A program made the position numbers and the translations under genes. DNA of 64,000 nt from Chroogloeocystis siderophila 5.2 s.c.1 (GTDB taxonomy: Bacteria > Cyanobacteriota > Cyanobacteriia > Cyanobacteriales > Chroococcidiopsidaceae): NCBI RefSeq assembly GCF_001904655.1, contig NZ_MRCC01000008.1, positions 124,001 to 188,000 on the forward strand, in the 5' to 3' direction. The notes below the pieces were generated by a model. The model did not search any database. It had not been told where the DNA came from and worked only from the letters and a program-made list of their open reading frames with translations. Below, one piece after another: positions 1 to 8,240 of the stretch. Every line of letters begins with the position of its first letter. Positions within the stretch are counted from its first letter, which is position 1.

Positions 1-238
1 TGGGTACGTCTGTCCCCATTTCTGCCGCATGGTCGGCATAGTTTTTCCCAACTGCAACAATTTTAGAGGGAGCACACGGAGCTAGAATCTTATAGCGATC
101 TGGTTCTAAATGCAAATCCGTAGGCTGACCTTGCAACCACGGTGGAGCATCAAGAACCTGAACGCTTTGGCTAGGTTTGAGCAACCCGTAGTAAATCCGT
201 CCCTCTTGATTTTGAACTCGGACGTAGCGCTGCGCCAT
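1..238 (-). CDS. Fumarylacetoacetate hydrolase (FAH) family protein, N-terminal part
   Basis: Only the first 79 codons lie in the window; the gene runs off the left edge. The ATG is at 238-236. The visible product begins MAQRYVRVQNQEGRIYYG, and near residues 58-78 it has PSKIVAVGKNYADHAAEMG. This is the entry to the FAH/5-carboxymethyl-2-hydroxymuconate isomerase fold (typical I-x-x-V-G-x-N-Y-x-D-H). Family members are metal-dependent hydrolases or decarboxylases acting on beta-diketo acids and related compounds. The metal-binding E-x-E motif would lie beyond the edge, so activity cannot be judged. It is divergent from rpsF on the right, with about 280 bp between the two starts. The family assignment is firm; the substrate is unknown. 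Confidence 0.8.
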   Translation of the reverse strand, partial: MAQRYVRVQNQEGRIYYGLLKPSQSVQVLDAPPWLQGQPTDLHLEPDRYKILAPCAPSKIVAVGKNYADHAAEMGTDVP

Positions 239-518
239 AAAGTGCTGTTAATCTAGGTTTTGAGCTTAACTACTGCCAAAAACAGGCTGCGGTCAATTAA
301 TTACACCTCAGCATACATTGCATCGGTCGATCAACTTTGTAAGATATCATCTCATCTATGATTAACTTAGTTTTTTTTGCTCGCGGCGATCGCTAAATAA
401 ACTAAGTGATGGCATAAGGCACTAACTTTGCTAAAATTGTAATTCCTTGTTGCTGAGGTTGTGGTTCACAAGCACCCAACACCAAGCAGCCGCGTTGTCC
501 ATAAGGAAAACTCTTATC

Positions 519-857
519 ATGGCAAATTACGAAACAATGTACATCTTGCGTCCTGATCTCGCAGAAGAACAGGTCGAGCAAGCGGTTACAAGATACCAAA
601 ATATGCTCCAAGAGCAAGGAGCAACGCAAGTTGACATCCAAAATCGGGGTAAACGTCGCCTTGCTTACGAAATCGCTAGGCACCGTGAAGGTGTTTATGT
701 TCAAATGAACTACCAAGCCCCTGGAACGGTTATTGCTCAACTAGAGCGCGCAATGCGATTGAGTGATGAGGTGATTCGCTACTTAACTATCAAGCAAGAA
801 TCCTCAGAAATCGAAGATTCCCAAGAATCTCCCGAAGAAGCAACAGCAATTAGCTAG
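519..857 (+). CDS. rpsF: 30S ribosomal protein S6
   Basis: 112-residue S6 protein of the 30S platform, partner of S18. It starts [14 protein letters not shown] and carries the family signatures [13 protein letters not shown] and GVYVQMNY. The C-terminal tail is acidic and serine-rich (about residues 90-112), which is common in cyanobacterial S6. An open frame extends upstream to 447, but the ATG at 519 is preferred: an AAGGAAAA ribosome-binding site lies just upstream at 503-510 and homologs start with M-x-x-Y-E-T. The gene is monocistronic here, with no rpsR or rplI adjacent, and is followed by an inverted repeat that could terminate it. Confidence 0.97.
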   Translation: MANYETMYILRPDLAEEQVEQAVTRYQNMLQEQGATQVDIQNRGKRRLAYEIARHREGVYVQMNYQAPGTVIAQLERAMRLSDEVIRYLTIKQESSEIEDSQESPEEATAIS

Positions 858-878
858 CCGCTGATTAGGTACAGCATC

Positions 879-930
879 ATTACTCCCGCTGCTCAAGCCA
901 CACCAGGTAGAAAGCTGAAAGCGGGATAAT
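879..930 (+). terminator. Inverted repeat downstream of rpsF, possible terminator
   Basis: ATTACTCCCGCT at 879-890 pairs with AGCGGGATAAT at 920-930: seven plus four base pairs with one bulged base and a loop of about 29 nt. It begins 21 bp after the rpsF stop. There is no U-tract after the right arm, so it is either a non-canonical 3' end or a processing-stable hairpin. Seen in the sequence; function inferred. Confidence 0.4.
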
Positions 931-1305
931 GCCTTCATAGCCATAAAGGTGAGGTAATGGTATTTGCACTAGAACAAAATCTGTTTATATCAGTGACCAG
1001 CGCTTAGCGTAAATTTTTTAGATGCGCGATTGCTAAGATCTACTATTTCACACTTGAGAAATAGTTTGGTGCTACGGACTATTGAAAAAGTATATAGGTT
1101 CGATTGAGATTATGCTTCGGTTGTACAGCACTAGTAAGTTTATGAGTTAGCGCTCTCTCCTGCCAAAAACTAGCTGCACTACCAATTGTGATAATTATGA
1201 GCTTAGTGTTCAGAATAGTTGACTAGCGTTGCTTATTTCATAGTTTACATTAATTAAACTGCTCGCATAAATCAAAATATAGGCATTTATGTTCGCATAA
1301 AGTAA
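931..1305. other. AT-rich intergenic stretch, no gene seen
   Basis: This lies between rpsF and the convergent STAS gene. A 16-codon frame (ATG at about 957, preceded by GAGGTA) is the only candidate reading frame and is too short to support. No tRNA-like or repeat structure was recognised. Confidence 0.4.
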
Positions 1306-1656
1306 CTAAGCAGCTAAAGCAGGAGTTTCAGTCAATGTCAAAACGGCGTTGTAGTCTTCACAAATTTCAAACACTGAATCAAGCTGAGTAAGTTCTAAAA
1401 TTAACTTGACAGGTTCTGGTAAATGGCATAGCACTAATCGGCAACCGCTTTCACGCGCTGCTTTCAGTCCTGTTATCAAAGCTACTAAACCAGTACTATC
1501 CATAAAATCGACTTGCGATAAGTTGATTACCCATAGCGAATTACGCTGTACCATCAGGCGTGTCAATTGAGCCTCTAAGCGCTTACTACCGTCACAATCT
1601 AATCGTCCTTGAGGATGAAGTACAACCATGTAACCATTTTTGTGTGTAATATTCAT
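1306..1656 (-). CDS. STAS-domain protein, anti-sigma factor antagonist-like
   Basis: 116 residues, a single STAS domain of the SpoIIAA/RsbV type. The hallmark F-M-D-S-T-G-L at residues 51-57 contains the serine (S54) that is phosphorylated by partner-switching kinases in characterised relatives. Residues 42-50 (WVINLSQVD) form the preceding strand. Such proteins bind and release anti-sigma kinases or adaptor proteins in the cytoplasm; in cyanobacteria stand-alone STAS proteins also work in motility and biofilm switches. No kinase or phosphatase partner is adjacent, so the pathway is unknown. Start ATG at 1656 with AAGGT a few bases upstream. It is isolated, with about 450 bp and 620 bp of non-coding DNA on either side. 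Confidence 0.85.
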   Translation of the reverse strand: MNITHKNGYMVVLHPQGRLDCDGSKRLEAQLTRLMVQRNSLWVINLSQVDFMDSTGLVALITGLKAARESGCRLVLCHLPEPVKLILELTQLDSVFEICEDYNAVLTLTETPALAA

Positions 1657-2276
1657 ATACCTTGTCGTTATGTGGTTAAGAAGTTGAGCGTAGAATTCAA
1701 AAAATTAAAAAGTTTCATCCTTTGGAAAAGCAGCTTGTAAAAATACCCATTCTATGAGTTGTTTTTTTATACGGATGCAGTTTTCAGATGAAACGAATGC
1801 TTGCGCCTATTTATGTAAAAGCAGCGGTTGCTTTTTATTTAGATGAGATGAAAGAAGTATGCCACTGAAAACACTAAATAGATTGTTGTTTTTGTAACAT
1901 TACTTCAACTATCGCCCTATAATCGGAAGTATTGGTTTATGTCGTCATCAATAGCTCACGCTTGCTGACTTAATGCAATTCTACAGACATAGGTTTTAAT
2001 CCCCCTACTATAAACACTGGTACAAAATGATTTCAGTAGTTTTGGGGAGCTTTACGGAATCTTTATGCGGCAGCGGCACTTATTTAAAGTTTTTGTGAAG
2101 TAGTAGTAGGACATAAAAGATTTTAAAGATAATTGAAGATTTTAGCCTTTGCGTTACACTTTACGAGCAACTCAACAAAAGGTAGATTTTGTTGCTCATT
2201 GTATTTCCTTAATTGACACCCTAAGCAAAACCGCGTCAAGATGGAGAAAACGTAAAACTTTGTAAAGGCTGCGGGA
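1657..2276. other. AT-rich intergenic region between divergent STAS and DedA genes
   Basis: About 620 bp with no supportable frame. It must hold the promoters of both divergent genes, but no convincing paired -35/-10 boxes or operator palindromes were found by eye. No HIP1 octamer is present, unlike most surrounding DNA. Confidence 0.4.
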
Positions 2277-2909
2277 ATGTCTCTGGAGTTTGTATCACTG
2301 GAGAAAATCCAGGAGTTTGCGCATCATTACGGCTACTGGGCAATATTTATGGGGATCTTGCTAGAAAACTTAGGTATTCCCATTCCAGGAGAAACCGTAA
2401 CGTTGATTGGAGGTTTTCTAGCTGGTAGCAAGGAACTAAATTATTGGTTTGTGCTTGGTAGTGCCATTTTTGGCGCGGTTCTTGGTGGCACTTGCGGATA
2501 TTGGATTGGCAGATATACTGGTTGGGAATTTATTCTTCGCGTTGCTGGCTTTTTTCGCATCCCCGCAGTGCGGTTGGAAGAATTGAAGGACAAATTCAGT
2601 CAAAATGCAACCAAAGCCGTCTTCTTTGGGCGGTTTATTGCTTTATTGCGCATTTTTTCGGGATTATTAGCTGGAATAGCTGGGATGTCTTTTGCTCAAT
2701 TCTTCGTTTACAATTTAGCTGGAGCAGCCGTATGGGCGTCTGTGATGGTGACTTTAGCTTTCTTTGTCGGACAGGTTGTATCTTTAGAACAATTAGTTTC
2801 TTGGGTAGGTGAATTTGCGATTCTTGCCTTAGTTGTTGCGATCGCTTGGATTGTTGTTCCCTTGTGGTGGGAGTCGCGCCAAGTTAAGAAAGTTGCGAGT
2901 GAAGATTAA
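2277..2909 (+). CDS. DedA family integral membrane protein
   Basis: 210 residues. DedA (SNARE-associated/VTT) family, recognised by E-N-L-G-I-P-I-P-G-E at about residues 30-39, followed by a glycine-rich re-entrant segment (GAVLGGTCGYWIGRYTG, about 65-81) and F-x-G-R-F-I-A-L-L-R near 116-125. Four to five hydrophobic helices; the C-terminus (RQVKKVASED) is short and charged. Family members are inner-membrane proteins linked to flipping of undecaprenyl phosphate or phospholipids and to proton-motive-force homeostasis. ATG start at 2277. It converges on argG, and the 3' region carries a G-arm/C-arm repeat. The family is certain; the transported lipid is not known. Confidence 0.9.
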   Translation: MSLEFVSLEKIQEFAHHYGYWAIFMGILLENLGIPIPGETVTLIGGFLAGSKELNYWFVLGSAIFGAVLGGTCGYWIGRYTGWEFILRVAGFFRIPAVRLEELKDKFSQNATKAVFFGRFIALLRIFSGLLAGIAGMSFAQFFVYNLAGAAVWASVMVTLAFFVGQVVSLEQLVSWVGEFAILALVVAIAWIVVPLWWESRQVKKVASED

Positions 2910-2921
2910 GAGCAGAGCATA

Positions 2922-3002
2922 TGAGGGTTGTAGGGTAGGCGGGTAATAAAGAACAATAACAATTAAATCTCTACCACACCTCCCACTCTCCTACTCTCCT
3001 AA
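2922..3002. repeat. G-arm/C-arm inverted repeat between convergent dedA and argG
   Basis: A G-rich arm (about 2923-2943, GAGGGTTGTAGGGTAGGCG) is followed after an AT-rich loop by a C-rich arm (about 2972-3002, with CTCCCACTCTCCTACTCTCC). The arms are imperfectly complementary, giving a hairpin on either strand. The argG stop codon is inside the right arm. It belongs to a set of similar elements in this window (7056-7200, 15269-15453, 22888-22946, 63441-63565). It may act as a bidirectional terminator. Confidence 0.5.
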
Positions 3003-4201
3003 CCTCGTACTTGCTTTGACCAAATTCGAGTTGGTAGTCCCCAAACGTAGATAAAGCCTTCTGCGGCTTTGTGATCGAATTGATCGTCAGCGCCGTAAGT
3101 CGCTAGATCTGGAGTGTAGAGCGAATTATCAGACCAGCGCCCGACAATTGTTGCGTTTCCTTTAAAGAATTTAAGGCGCACAGTACCCAATACGCGCTCT
3201 TGAGTTTTTTGCACAAACGCATCAAGCGCACCTTTAAGTGGACTATACCACAGCCCGTTATAAATCATTTGGCTGTAAGTTTCTTCAATACCACGCTTGT
3301 AGTGCGTGACATCTGCCGTGAGTGTGAGACTTTCTAAATCGCGGTGTGCTTGAATCAAAACTAACAATGCGGGTGTTTCGTAAATTTCCCGTGATTTGAT
3401 CCCAACCAAGCGGTTTTCTACCATGTCAATGCGCCCAACGCCGTGATTGCCTGCAATTTGGTTAAGTTGAGCGATGAGTTTTACAGGTGCGATCGCTTCT
3501 CCATTGAGTTGGGTAGGAATACCTTGCTCAAAGCTGATTTCAACATACTCTGGTGTATCGGGAGTATCGGCGATCGCCTTTGTCATCAAATAAATTTCTT
3601 CGAGTGGTTCGGTGCGGGGATCTTCTAATGGTCCGGCTTCAATACTGCGACCGAGTAAATTACGGTCGATACTATAAGGAGAAGATTTTTTGACAGGTGC
3701 AGGAATCCCAAAACGTTCGCCGTAGGCGATTGTTTCCTCACGACTCATTCCCCATTCGCGCGCTGGGGCTAATACTTTCAAATTCGGGTTAAGTGCAGCA
3801 ATGGAAACATCAAATCGGACTTGATCGTTACCTTTCCCAGTGCAACCATGCGCGACGGCATCTGCACCATACTTTTCTGCGGCTTCTACCAACAGCTTTG
3901 CGATTAAGGGACGCGCCAAAGCCGTCGAAAGCGGATAGCGGTTTTCATACAAGGCATTTGCCTGAATTGCCGGAAACGCATAATCTTTGACAAAGCTTTC
4001 TTGTGCATCAACGACGAGTGATTCGCTTGCACCTGATTGCAGCGCTTTTTGTTGAATTGGCTCTAATTCATCTCCCTGTCCTAAATCTGCGGCTAAGGTA
4101 ATCACTTCGGCAACGCCCCATTCATGTTTGAGATAGGGAATACAGACAGAAGTATCTACTCCACCAGAGTATGCCAGGACAACTTTAGTAGCACGACCCA
4201 T
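2999..4201 (-). CDS. argG: Argininosuccinate synthase
   Basis: 400 residues. It ligates citrulline and aspartate with ATP to argininosuccinate, the penultimate step of arginine synthesis, in the cytoplasm. The PP-loop AYSGGVDTS is at residues 10-18; [12 protein letters not shown] (about 118-129) and the [13 protein letters not shown] segment (about 180) are family signatures. The frame is open upstream to 4225, but the ATG at 4201 is chosen because GAGGAATCA sits directly before it and the conserved protein begins M-G-R-A-x-K-V-V-L-A-Y. Length is normal. argB lies about 7 kb away and there is no arginine operon. The start region faces the glycosyltransferase gene divergently. Confidence 0.98.
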   Translation of the reverse strand: MGRATKVVLAYSGGVDTSVCIPYLKHEWGVAEVITLAADLGQGDELEPIQQKALQSGASESLVVDAQESFVKDYAFPAIQANALYENRYPLSTALARPLIAKLLVEAAEKYGADAVAHGCTGKGNDQVRFDVSIAALNPNLKVLAPAREWGMSREETIAYGERFGIPAPVKKSSPYSIDRNLLGRSIEAGPLEDPRTEPLEEIYLMTKAIADTPDTPEYVEISFEQGIPTQLNGEAIAPVKLIAQLNQIAGNHGVGRIDMVENRLVGIKSREIYETPALLVLIQAHRDLESLTLTADVTHYKRGIEETYSQMIYNGLWYSPLKGALDAFVQKTQERVLGTVRLKFFKGNATIVGRWSDNSLYTPDLATYGADDQFDHKAAEGFIYVWGLPTRIWSKQVRG

Positions 4202-4430
4202 TGATTCCTCGATTTGGCAAAACAACGAGTGATTATTATCTAACTAATTTAGGCGCATTCTTGTCAGCCATGGCACAGAATTATTTGTCATTCCGTCATA
4301 AGCCATGATCAGTTATGGTTTGCTAGGACTGTGCGGCAATAGTATCAACGGGTAAAATTCATGGCGACACAACCATTAGCAAGCTCATCGTTAGCAAGTC
4401 CAGCTAATCGCTTTATGATGACTTTTGTAG

Positions 4431-5399
4431 GTGGTGCTAGGGGGAAGCGTGTTTTTTAGTGTTGTGATTCCAACTTACAATCGTCAGCCGATTTTAGCGA
4501 AGTGCTTAAAAGCGCTCGAACGCCAGAATTTAGCTGCTGATAGCGCCATTGAGGACTACGAAGTTGTCTTAGTAGACGATGGTTCGACCGACGGTACGTT
4601 AGAGTGGCTACAAGACAATGCTGCGGAGTTTCCGCACGTGCGATCGCTTCTACAAAACCACCAAGGACCAGCAGCCGCGCGTAATTTGGGTGTAGAACAC
4701 GCGCAGGGCGATACGATTATTTTTATTGATAGCGACCTCGTTGTAACAGAAAATTTTCTCCAAGCGCACGCTGATGGATTACAGCAAGGACAAAAAAACT
4801 ATGGCAGCGATCGCGTTTTTACTTATGGTCTTGTAATCAACACCTGCAATTTTGCCGATCCTACGGCAGAACCGTACAAAATTACGGACTTTTCTGCGGC
4901 TTATTTTGCGACAGGGAATGTGGCGATCGCGCGGCATTGGTTGGAAAAAGCAGGGTTATTTGATACGCGATTTCAACTTTATGGCTGGGAAGATCTAGAA
5001 CTCGGAGTACGGTTAAAACAATTAGGCTTAAAACTGATTAAATGCCCTGCCGCAGTTGGCTATCATTGGCACCCACCGTTTAATCTCAAGCAAATTCCTA
5101 ACCTGATCGAAAAAGAAATTCAACGCGGGCGCATGGGTGTGTTGTTTTATCAAAAACACCCGATTTGGGAAGTGCGGATGATGATTCAAATGACTTGGCT
5201 GCACCGTTTGCTTTGGGGATTACTTTCGCTGGGTGGCAATCTTAACGAACGTAGCTTAGCACCTTTACTTCAGTGGTTGATTGACCAGGATAAGCCGCAA
5301 TTAGCTCTAGAAATTGCGCGAATTTTTCTGAATTGGTACAACGTTCAAGGTGTTTATTCGGCTTACGCGCAAATGCAGTCTGCTGACCGCGTCAAATAG
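4431..5399 (+). CDS. Family 2 glycosyltransferase
   Basis: 322 residues as drawn. GT-A fold transferase using a nucleotide-sugar: VVIPTYNR at 11-18, DDGSTDGT at 49-56, and the metal-binding D-S-D at 100-102 (IFIDSDLVV). The acceptor-side motif G-W-E-D-L-E-L-G-x-R-L is at about 184-194. No transmembrane helix is obvious, so it is cytoplasmic or peripheral. There is no ATG start: the frame opens with GTG at 4431, and a second GTG at 4449 begins right before the fold. GGGGGAA just before 4449 is too close to serve as its own Shine-Dalgarno, so the start is unresolved. The acceptor (polysaccharide, lipid or protein) is not predictable; there are no sugar-pathway neighbours. Confidence 0.85.
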   Translation: MVLGGSVFFSVVIPTYNRQPILAKCLKALERQNLAADSAIEDYEVVLVDDGSTDGTLEWLQDNAAEFPHVRSLLQNHQGPAAARNLGVEHAQGDTIIFIDSDLVVTENFLQAHADGLQQGQKNYGSDRVFTYGLVINTCNFADPTAEPYKITDFSAAYFATGNVAIARHWLEKAGLFDTRFQLYGWEDLELGVRLKQLGLKLIKCPAAVGYHWHPPFNLKQIPNLIEKEIQRGRMGVLFYQKHPIWEVRMMIQMTWLHRLLWGLLSLGGNLNERSLAPLLQWLIDQDKPQLALEIARIFLNWYNVQGVYSAYAQMQSADRVK

Positions 5400-5441
5400 A
5401 GCTTTTGATGTGATAAACTAGTAGAGTTGACCAAAATCGCA

Positions 5442-5487
5442 CATCCAGTTTTTTCGGGTGTTTCCGGTAAGGAAATACACCTGGATG
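5442..5487 (+). promoter_or_regulatory. rpsB mRNA leader hairpin
   Basis: CATCCAG (5442-5448) pairs with CTGGATG (5481-5487), and an inner stem GGTGTTTCC/GGAAATACACC closes over a GGTAA loop. The structure ends 28 nt before the rpsB ATG, ahead of the AGGAG at 5506-5510. Ribosomal protein operons are commonly autoregulated through such leaders. This one looks like a candidate S2-responsive or transcription-attenuation element; no sequence match to a named leader family is claimed. Confidence 0.5.
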
Positions 5488-5515
5488 GAGGATTAACCCG
5501 AAATTAGGAGAAAAT

Positions 5516-6328
5516 ATGCCAGTTGTCTCATTGGCGCAAATGATGGAGGCAGGGGTTCACTTTGGGCATCAAACCCGACGATGGAACCCGAAAATGGCTC
5601 CTTATATTTATACTTCGCGTAACGGAGTGCATATCATCGACTTGGTACAAACTGCCCAGTTGATGGATGAAGCGTATCAATACACGCGCACTGCGGCTGA
5701 ACAGGGTAAAAAGTTCCTCTTTGTTGGTACAAAGCGGCAAGCAGCAGGAATCATCGCGCAAGAAGCCGCGCGCTGCGGTTCGTACTACGTCAACCAAAGA
5801 TGGTTAGGCGGAATGCTAACGAACTGGACGACAATCAAAACGCGTGCCGAACGGTTAAAAGACTTGGAGCGCCGCGAAGAAAGCGGAGCGCTAGACTTGT
5901 TACCAAAAAAAGAAGCTTCGGTACTGCGCCGCGAGATGGCAAAGTTACAGAAGTATCTAGGCGGCATCAAAATGATGCGCAAAATTCCTGATGTGGTTGT
6001 GATTGTAGACCAGCGTCGGGAATACAACGCCGTGCAAGAATGTCAAAAACTAGGAATTCAAATTGTATCGATGTTAGATACAAACTGCGATCCCGATGTT
6101 GTTGATGTTCCGATTCCAGCCAACGATGACGCAATTCGTTCGATCAAGCTGATTGTTGGTAAGTTAGCCGATGCGATTTATGAAGGGCGTCACGGTCAGC
6201 TAGACGTAGAAGAGGAATACGACTACGAAGGTGCGGAGGAAGACCTCGATTACGACGAAAGCGAAGTCGAATATACTGACTCACTGCTACCAGATGAGGA
6301 AGCAGAACCAGCCGACGAAGAAGAATAA
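5516..6328 (+). CDS. rpsB: 30S ribosomal protein S2
   Basis: 270 residues. Signatures: [19 protein letters not shown] at about 9-27, VGTKRQA at about 70, and [10 protein letters not shown] at about 95-104. The last 45 residues are almost entirely acidic and tyrosine-rich ([19 protein letters not shown]), an extension beyond the bacterial core of about 225 residues that is seen in various cyanobacterial S2 proteins. AGGAG lies five bases before the ATG. It is first gene of an rpsB-tsf pair, with a 64 bp spacer carrying a hairpin. Confidence 0.98.
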   Translation: MPVVSLAQMMEAGVHFGHQTRRWNPKMAPYIYTSRNGVHIIDLVQTAQLMDEAYQYTRTAAEQGKKFLFVGTKRQAAGIIAQEAARCGSYYVNQRWLGGMLTNWTTIKTRAERLKDLERREESGALDLLPKKEASVLRREMAKLQKYLGGIKMMRKIPDVVVIVDQRREYNAVQECQKLGIQIVSMLDTNCDPDVVDVPIPANDDAIRSIKLIVGKLADAIYEGRHGQLDVEEEYDYEGAEEDLDYDESEVEYTDSLLPDEEAEPADEEE

Positions 6329-6334
6329 TAAAAT

Positions 6335-6361
6335 AGCTTTTGGGAATGTGACCTAAAAGCT
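6335..6361 (+). promoter_or_regulatory. Intercistronic hairpin between rpsB and tsf
   Basis: AGCTTTTGGG (6335-6344) pairs fully with CCTAAAAGCT (6352-6361) with one G-U, leaving a seven-base loop. It begins seven bases after the rpsB stop and ends 31 bases before the tsf ATG. No U-run follows, so it is more likely an RNA-stability or partial-attenuation element that sets the S2:EF-Ts ratio than a terminator. Confidence 0.5.
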
Positions 6362-6392
6362 CGAATTTAGTTAAGTAGGAAATTGAGGCAAG

Positions 6393-7052
6393 ATGGCGGA
6401 AATATCTGCACAAGTCGTCAAAGAGCTACGCGAAAGAACCGGCGCTGGAATGATGGATTGCAAAAAGGCGCTGAAAGAAAACAATGGTGATATGGACAAA
6501 GCCATCGAATGGTTGCGGCAAAAAGGTATCACCTCTGCTGACAAAAAAGCTGGACGCGTAGCAGCAGAAGGACTCGTAGGTAGCTATATCCACACTGGCG
6601 GTAGAGTTGGTGTGTTAGTAGAAGTTAACTGCGAAACCGACTTCGTGGCTCGTCGTGAAGAATTCCAAACGCTGGTGCGGAATATCGCCATGCAGGTAGC
6701 GGCTTGCCCGAATGTCGAGTATGTCAAAGTAGAAGATATCCCAGCTGATATCGTCCAAAAAGAAAAAGAAATCGAAATGGGGCGTGACGATCTGGAGAAA
6801 AAGCCAGACAACATCAAAGAAAAGATCGTTCAAGGTCGAATTGAAAAACGCCTGAAAGAAATGACTTTGATGGATCAACCCTACATTCGCGACCAAAACA
6901 TTTCTGTGGAAGATTTAGTGAAACAGGCGATCGCGCAGTTGGGTGAAAATATCCAAGTGCGTCGCTTTGTCCGCTTTGTCTTAGGCGAAGGTATCGAAAA
7001 GCAAGAAAGTAACTTTGCAGAAGAAGTTGCTGCGCAAATGGGTAGTAAGTAG
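6393..7052 (+). CDS. tsf: Translation elongation factor Ts
   Basis: 219 residues, the short cyanobacterial/chloroplast-type EF-Ts that catalyses GDP release from EF-Tu. The N-terminal UBA-like module [19 protein letters not shown] is at about 8-26. The core motif [12 protein letters not shown] is at about 81-92 and is the EF-Tu contact (T-D-F-V). The truncated second half is normal for this lineage. Preceded by GAGGCAAG; co-oriented with rpsB, probably co-transcribed. Confidence 0.98.
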   Translation: MAEISAQVVKELRERTGAGMMDCKKALKENNGDMDKAIEWLRQKGITSADKKAGRVAAEGLVGSYIHTGGRVGVLVEVNCETDFVARREEFQTLVRNIAMQVAACPNVEYVKVEDIPADIVQKEKEIEMGRDDLEKKPDNIKEKIVQGRIEKRLKEMTLMDQPYIRDQNISVEDLVKQAIAQLGENIQVRRFVRFVLGEGIEKQESNFAEEVAAQMGSK

Positions 7053-7055
7053 AAT

Positions 7056-7200
7056 TAGGGGTTGGGGTTTAGAGGTTAGAGGTCAGGTTGAAGTGCAAAG
7101 TTTCTGGTGGTTAGTTTTGAGTTGATTTTTCTAATTCAAAACTCAGCACTCAAAACTTCCCCTCACTCCTCGTCCCTCGCCCCTCACCCCTTGTTTTTGA
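7056..7200. repeat. G-arm/C-arm intergenic repeat after tsf
   Basis: A G-rich tract with GGGGTTGGGG and GAGGTTAGAGGTCAGG (about 7058-7088) is followed by an inner inverted repeat (TTTTGAGTTGA then TTCAAAACTCA) and a C-rich tract (CCCCTCACTCC to CCCCTCACCCC, about 7158-7191). The arms can fold as nested stems. Same architecture as 2922-3002, 15269-15453, 22888-22946 and 63441-63565. Confidence 0.5.
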
Positions 7201-7204
7201 GGTA

Positions 7205-8056
7205 ATGGCAACAATTGAACAAATTAAACGAGAGATTGCAGCTTTAGAAGAAGCGTGTCGAGTTCTAGCAGAAGAACTTTACGTGGCTTACAAAAGTTAT
7301 TTCATCGCTTTAGGGCAAGCTGTACGACAGCAAGCAGTTTTAGCAACTTATCACTTGTGTACGCAGGGCTACCCAGAAGCGTTTTTGAATTTATCTTTTA
7401 ATCAGCGGCAACAGTTGCAGCAAGACATACGCCGAGTCATACGAGAAGCTACTGAGCAGTTGTTAACAATTTCTTCACAGGTTAAAGCGAAAGAAAACTC
7501 AGAAGAAGAAATTAAAGAAGACATTCCGCTAGAAGCGACTGAAGCGGCGTTGTTGGAATCTGTTAGCCCTCAAACATCAACTCCTAACACAATACTTAAA
7601 TTTCCGGCAAATCCGATCGAGCTTATCAAGTGGCAGCAAAATGTTGAGCAGGTGATCGCTTTGCAACTAAAAACAATTTCGCGGGAAATCAACTATTTAC
7701 TTCAGCAAGCGAAAATATTACCACAAAATCTTCCCTTTCCACTACTCGATGCAGCGTTAAACGCCCCTGAACTTCCAGCAGAAGCAACTGCGGGACCGCC
7801 GAACTTGTTAAACTTATTAGTAGAAGCAGAAAGCAACAGCGAGCAAAAAGAGTCGAGTGTGACAACGCTTGTCGCAATTTATCTACGGCTAAGCGAGATT
7901 GAATTTGCAGATGCGACACTTAGAACTAAGCGTAACCAGATTCGTCAGCTAGAAACCCGAAGCCGTGCTTTATTGAAAGAATATTATAGAAAACAACGCG
8001 AGCAAGCCGTTGCCGAAGCCGAAGCAGCGTGGCGGGCAAGCTGGTTTGAGGATTAG
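7205..8056 (+). CDS. Conserved cyanobacterial hypothetical protein, helical
   Basis: 283 residues with no recognised catalytic domain. The N-terminal 90 residues are predicted helical (MATIEQIKREIAALEEACRV onward, heptad-like). An acidic linker (about 97-115, KENSEEEIKEDIPLEATEAA) and a central hydrophilic region follow. The C-terminal helix is rich in Arg, Glu and Ala (residues 245-280). No signal peptide or membrane helix. It lies between tsf and recG on the same strand; the 150 bp repeat upstream and about 180 bp downstream argue against tight coupling. Function unknown; a scaffold or coiled-coil role is only a guess. Confidence 0.7.
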   Translation: MATIEQIKREIAALEEACRVLAEELYVAYKSYFIALGQAVRQQAVLATYHLCTQGYPEAFLNLSFNQRQQLQQDIRRVIREATEQLLTISSQVKAKENSEEEIKEDIPLEATEAALLESVSPQTSTPNTILKFPANPIELIKWQQNVEQVIALQLKTISREINYLLQQAKILPQNLPFPLLDAALNAPELPAEATAGPPNLLNLLVEAESNSEQKESSVTTLVAIYLRLSEIEFADATLRTKRNQIRQLETRSRALLKEYYRKQREQAVAEAEAAWRASWFED

Positions 8057-8154
8057 CAGTGCGTACTATAAAGTTATAAAGGAGATTGGGCGATCGCGGC
8101 TAAGCCAATTACTAGTTACTTATATTAATAGAGGTAAAGCTTAAAACACCATTC

Positions 8155-8240
8155 AAGTTTTGAGTTTTAAATTTACTTTTTATCTCAACATTCAACACCG
8201 AGAACTCTTAATCCGACCTCCGACCTCTGACCCTTACTGT
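8155..8240 (+). repeat. Repeat-derived leader before recG
   Basis: GTTTTGAGTTTTAAA at about 8157-8171 and a C-rich tract CGACCTCCGACCTCTGACCC at about 8215-8234 resemble the two parts of the element after tsf. The stretch is in frame with recG and could be misread as an N-terminal extension from a TTG at 8160. The 17-mer GACCTCCGACCTCTGAC recurs within smc near 49136-49152. Confidence 0.45.

Noticed and set aside
1060-1130. tRNA-like TTCGAT motif
   Set aside because: No cloverleaf arms could be paired around it; no tRNA found in any gap.
8160-8240. TTG start extending RecG by 27 residues
   Set aside because: The extension is made of repeat-like DNA, and the ATG at 8241 gives a natural RecG start.
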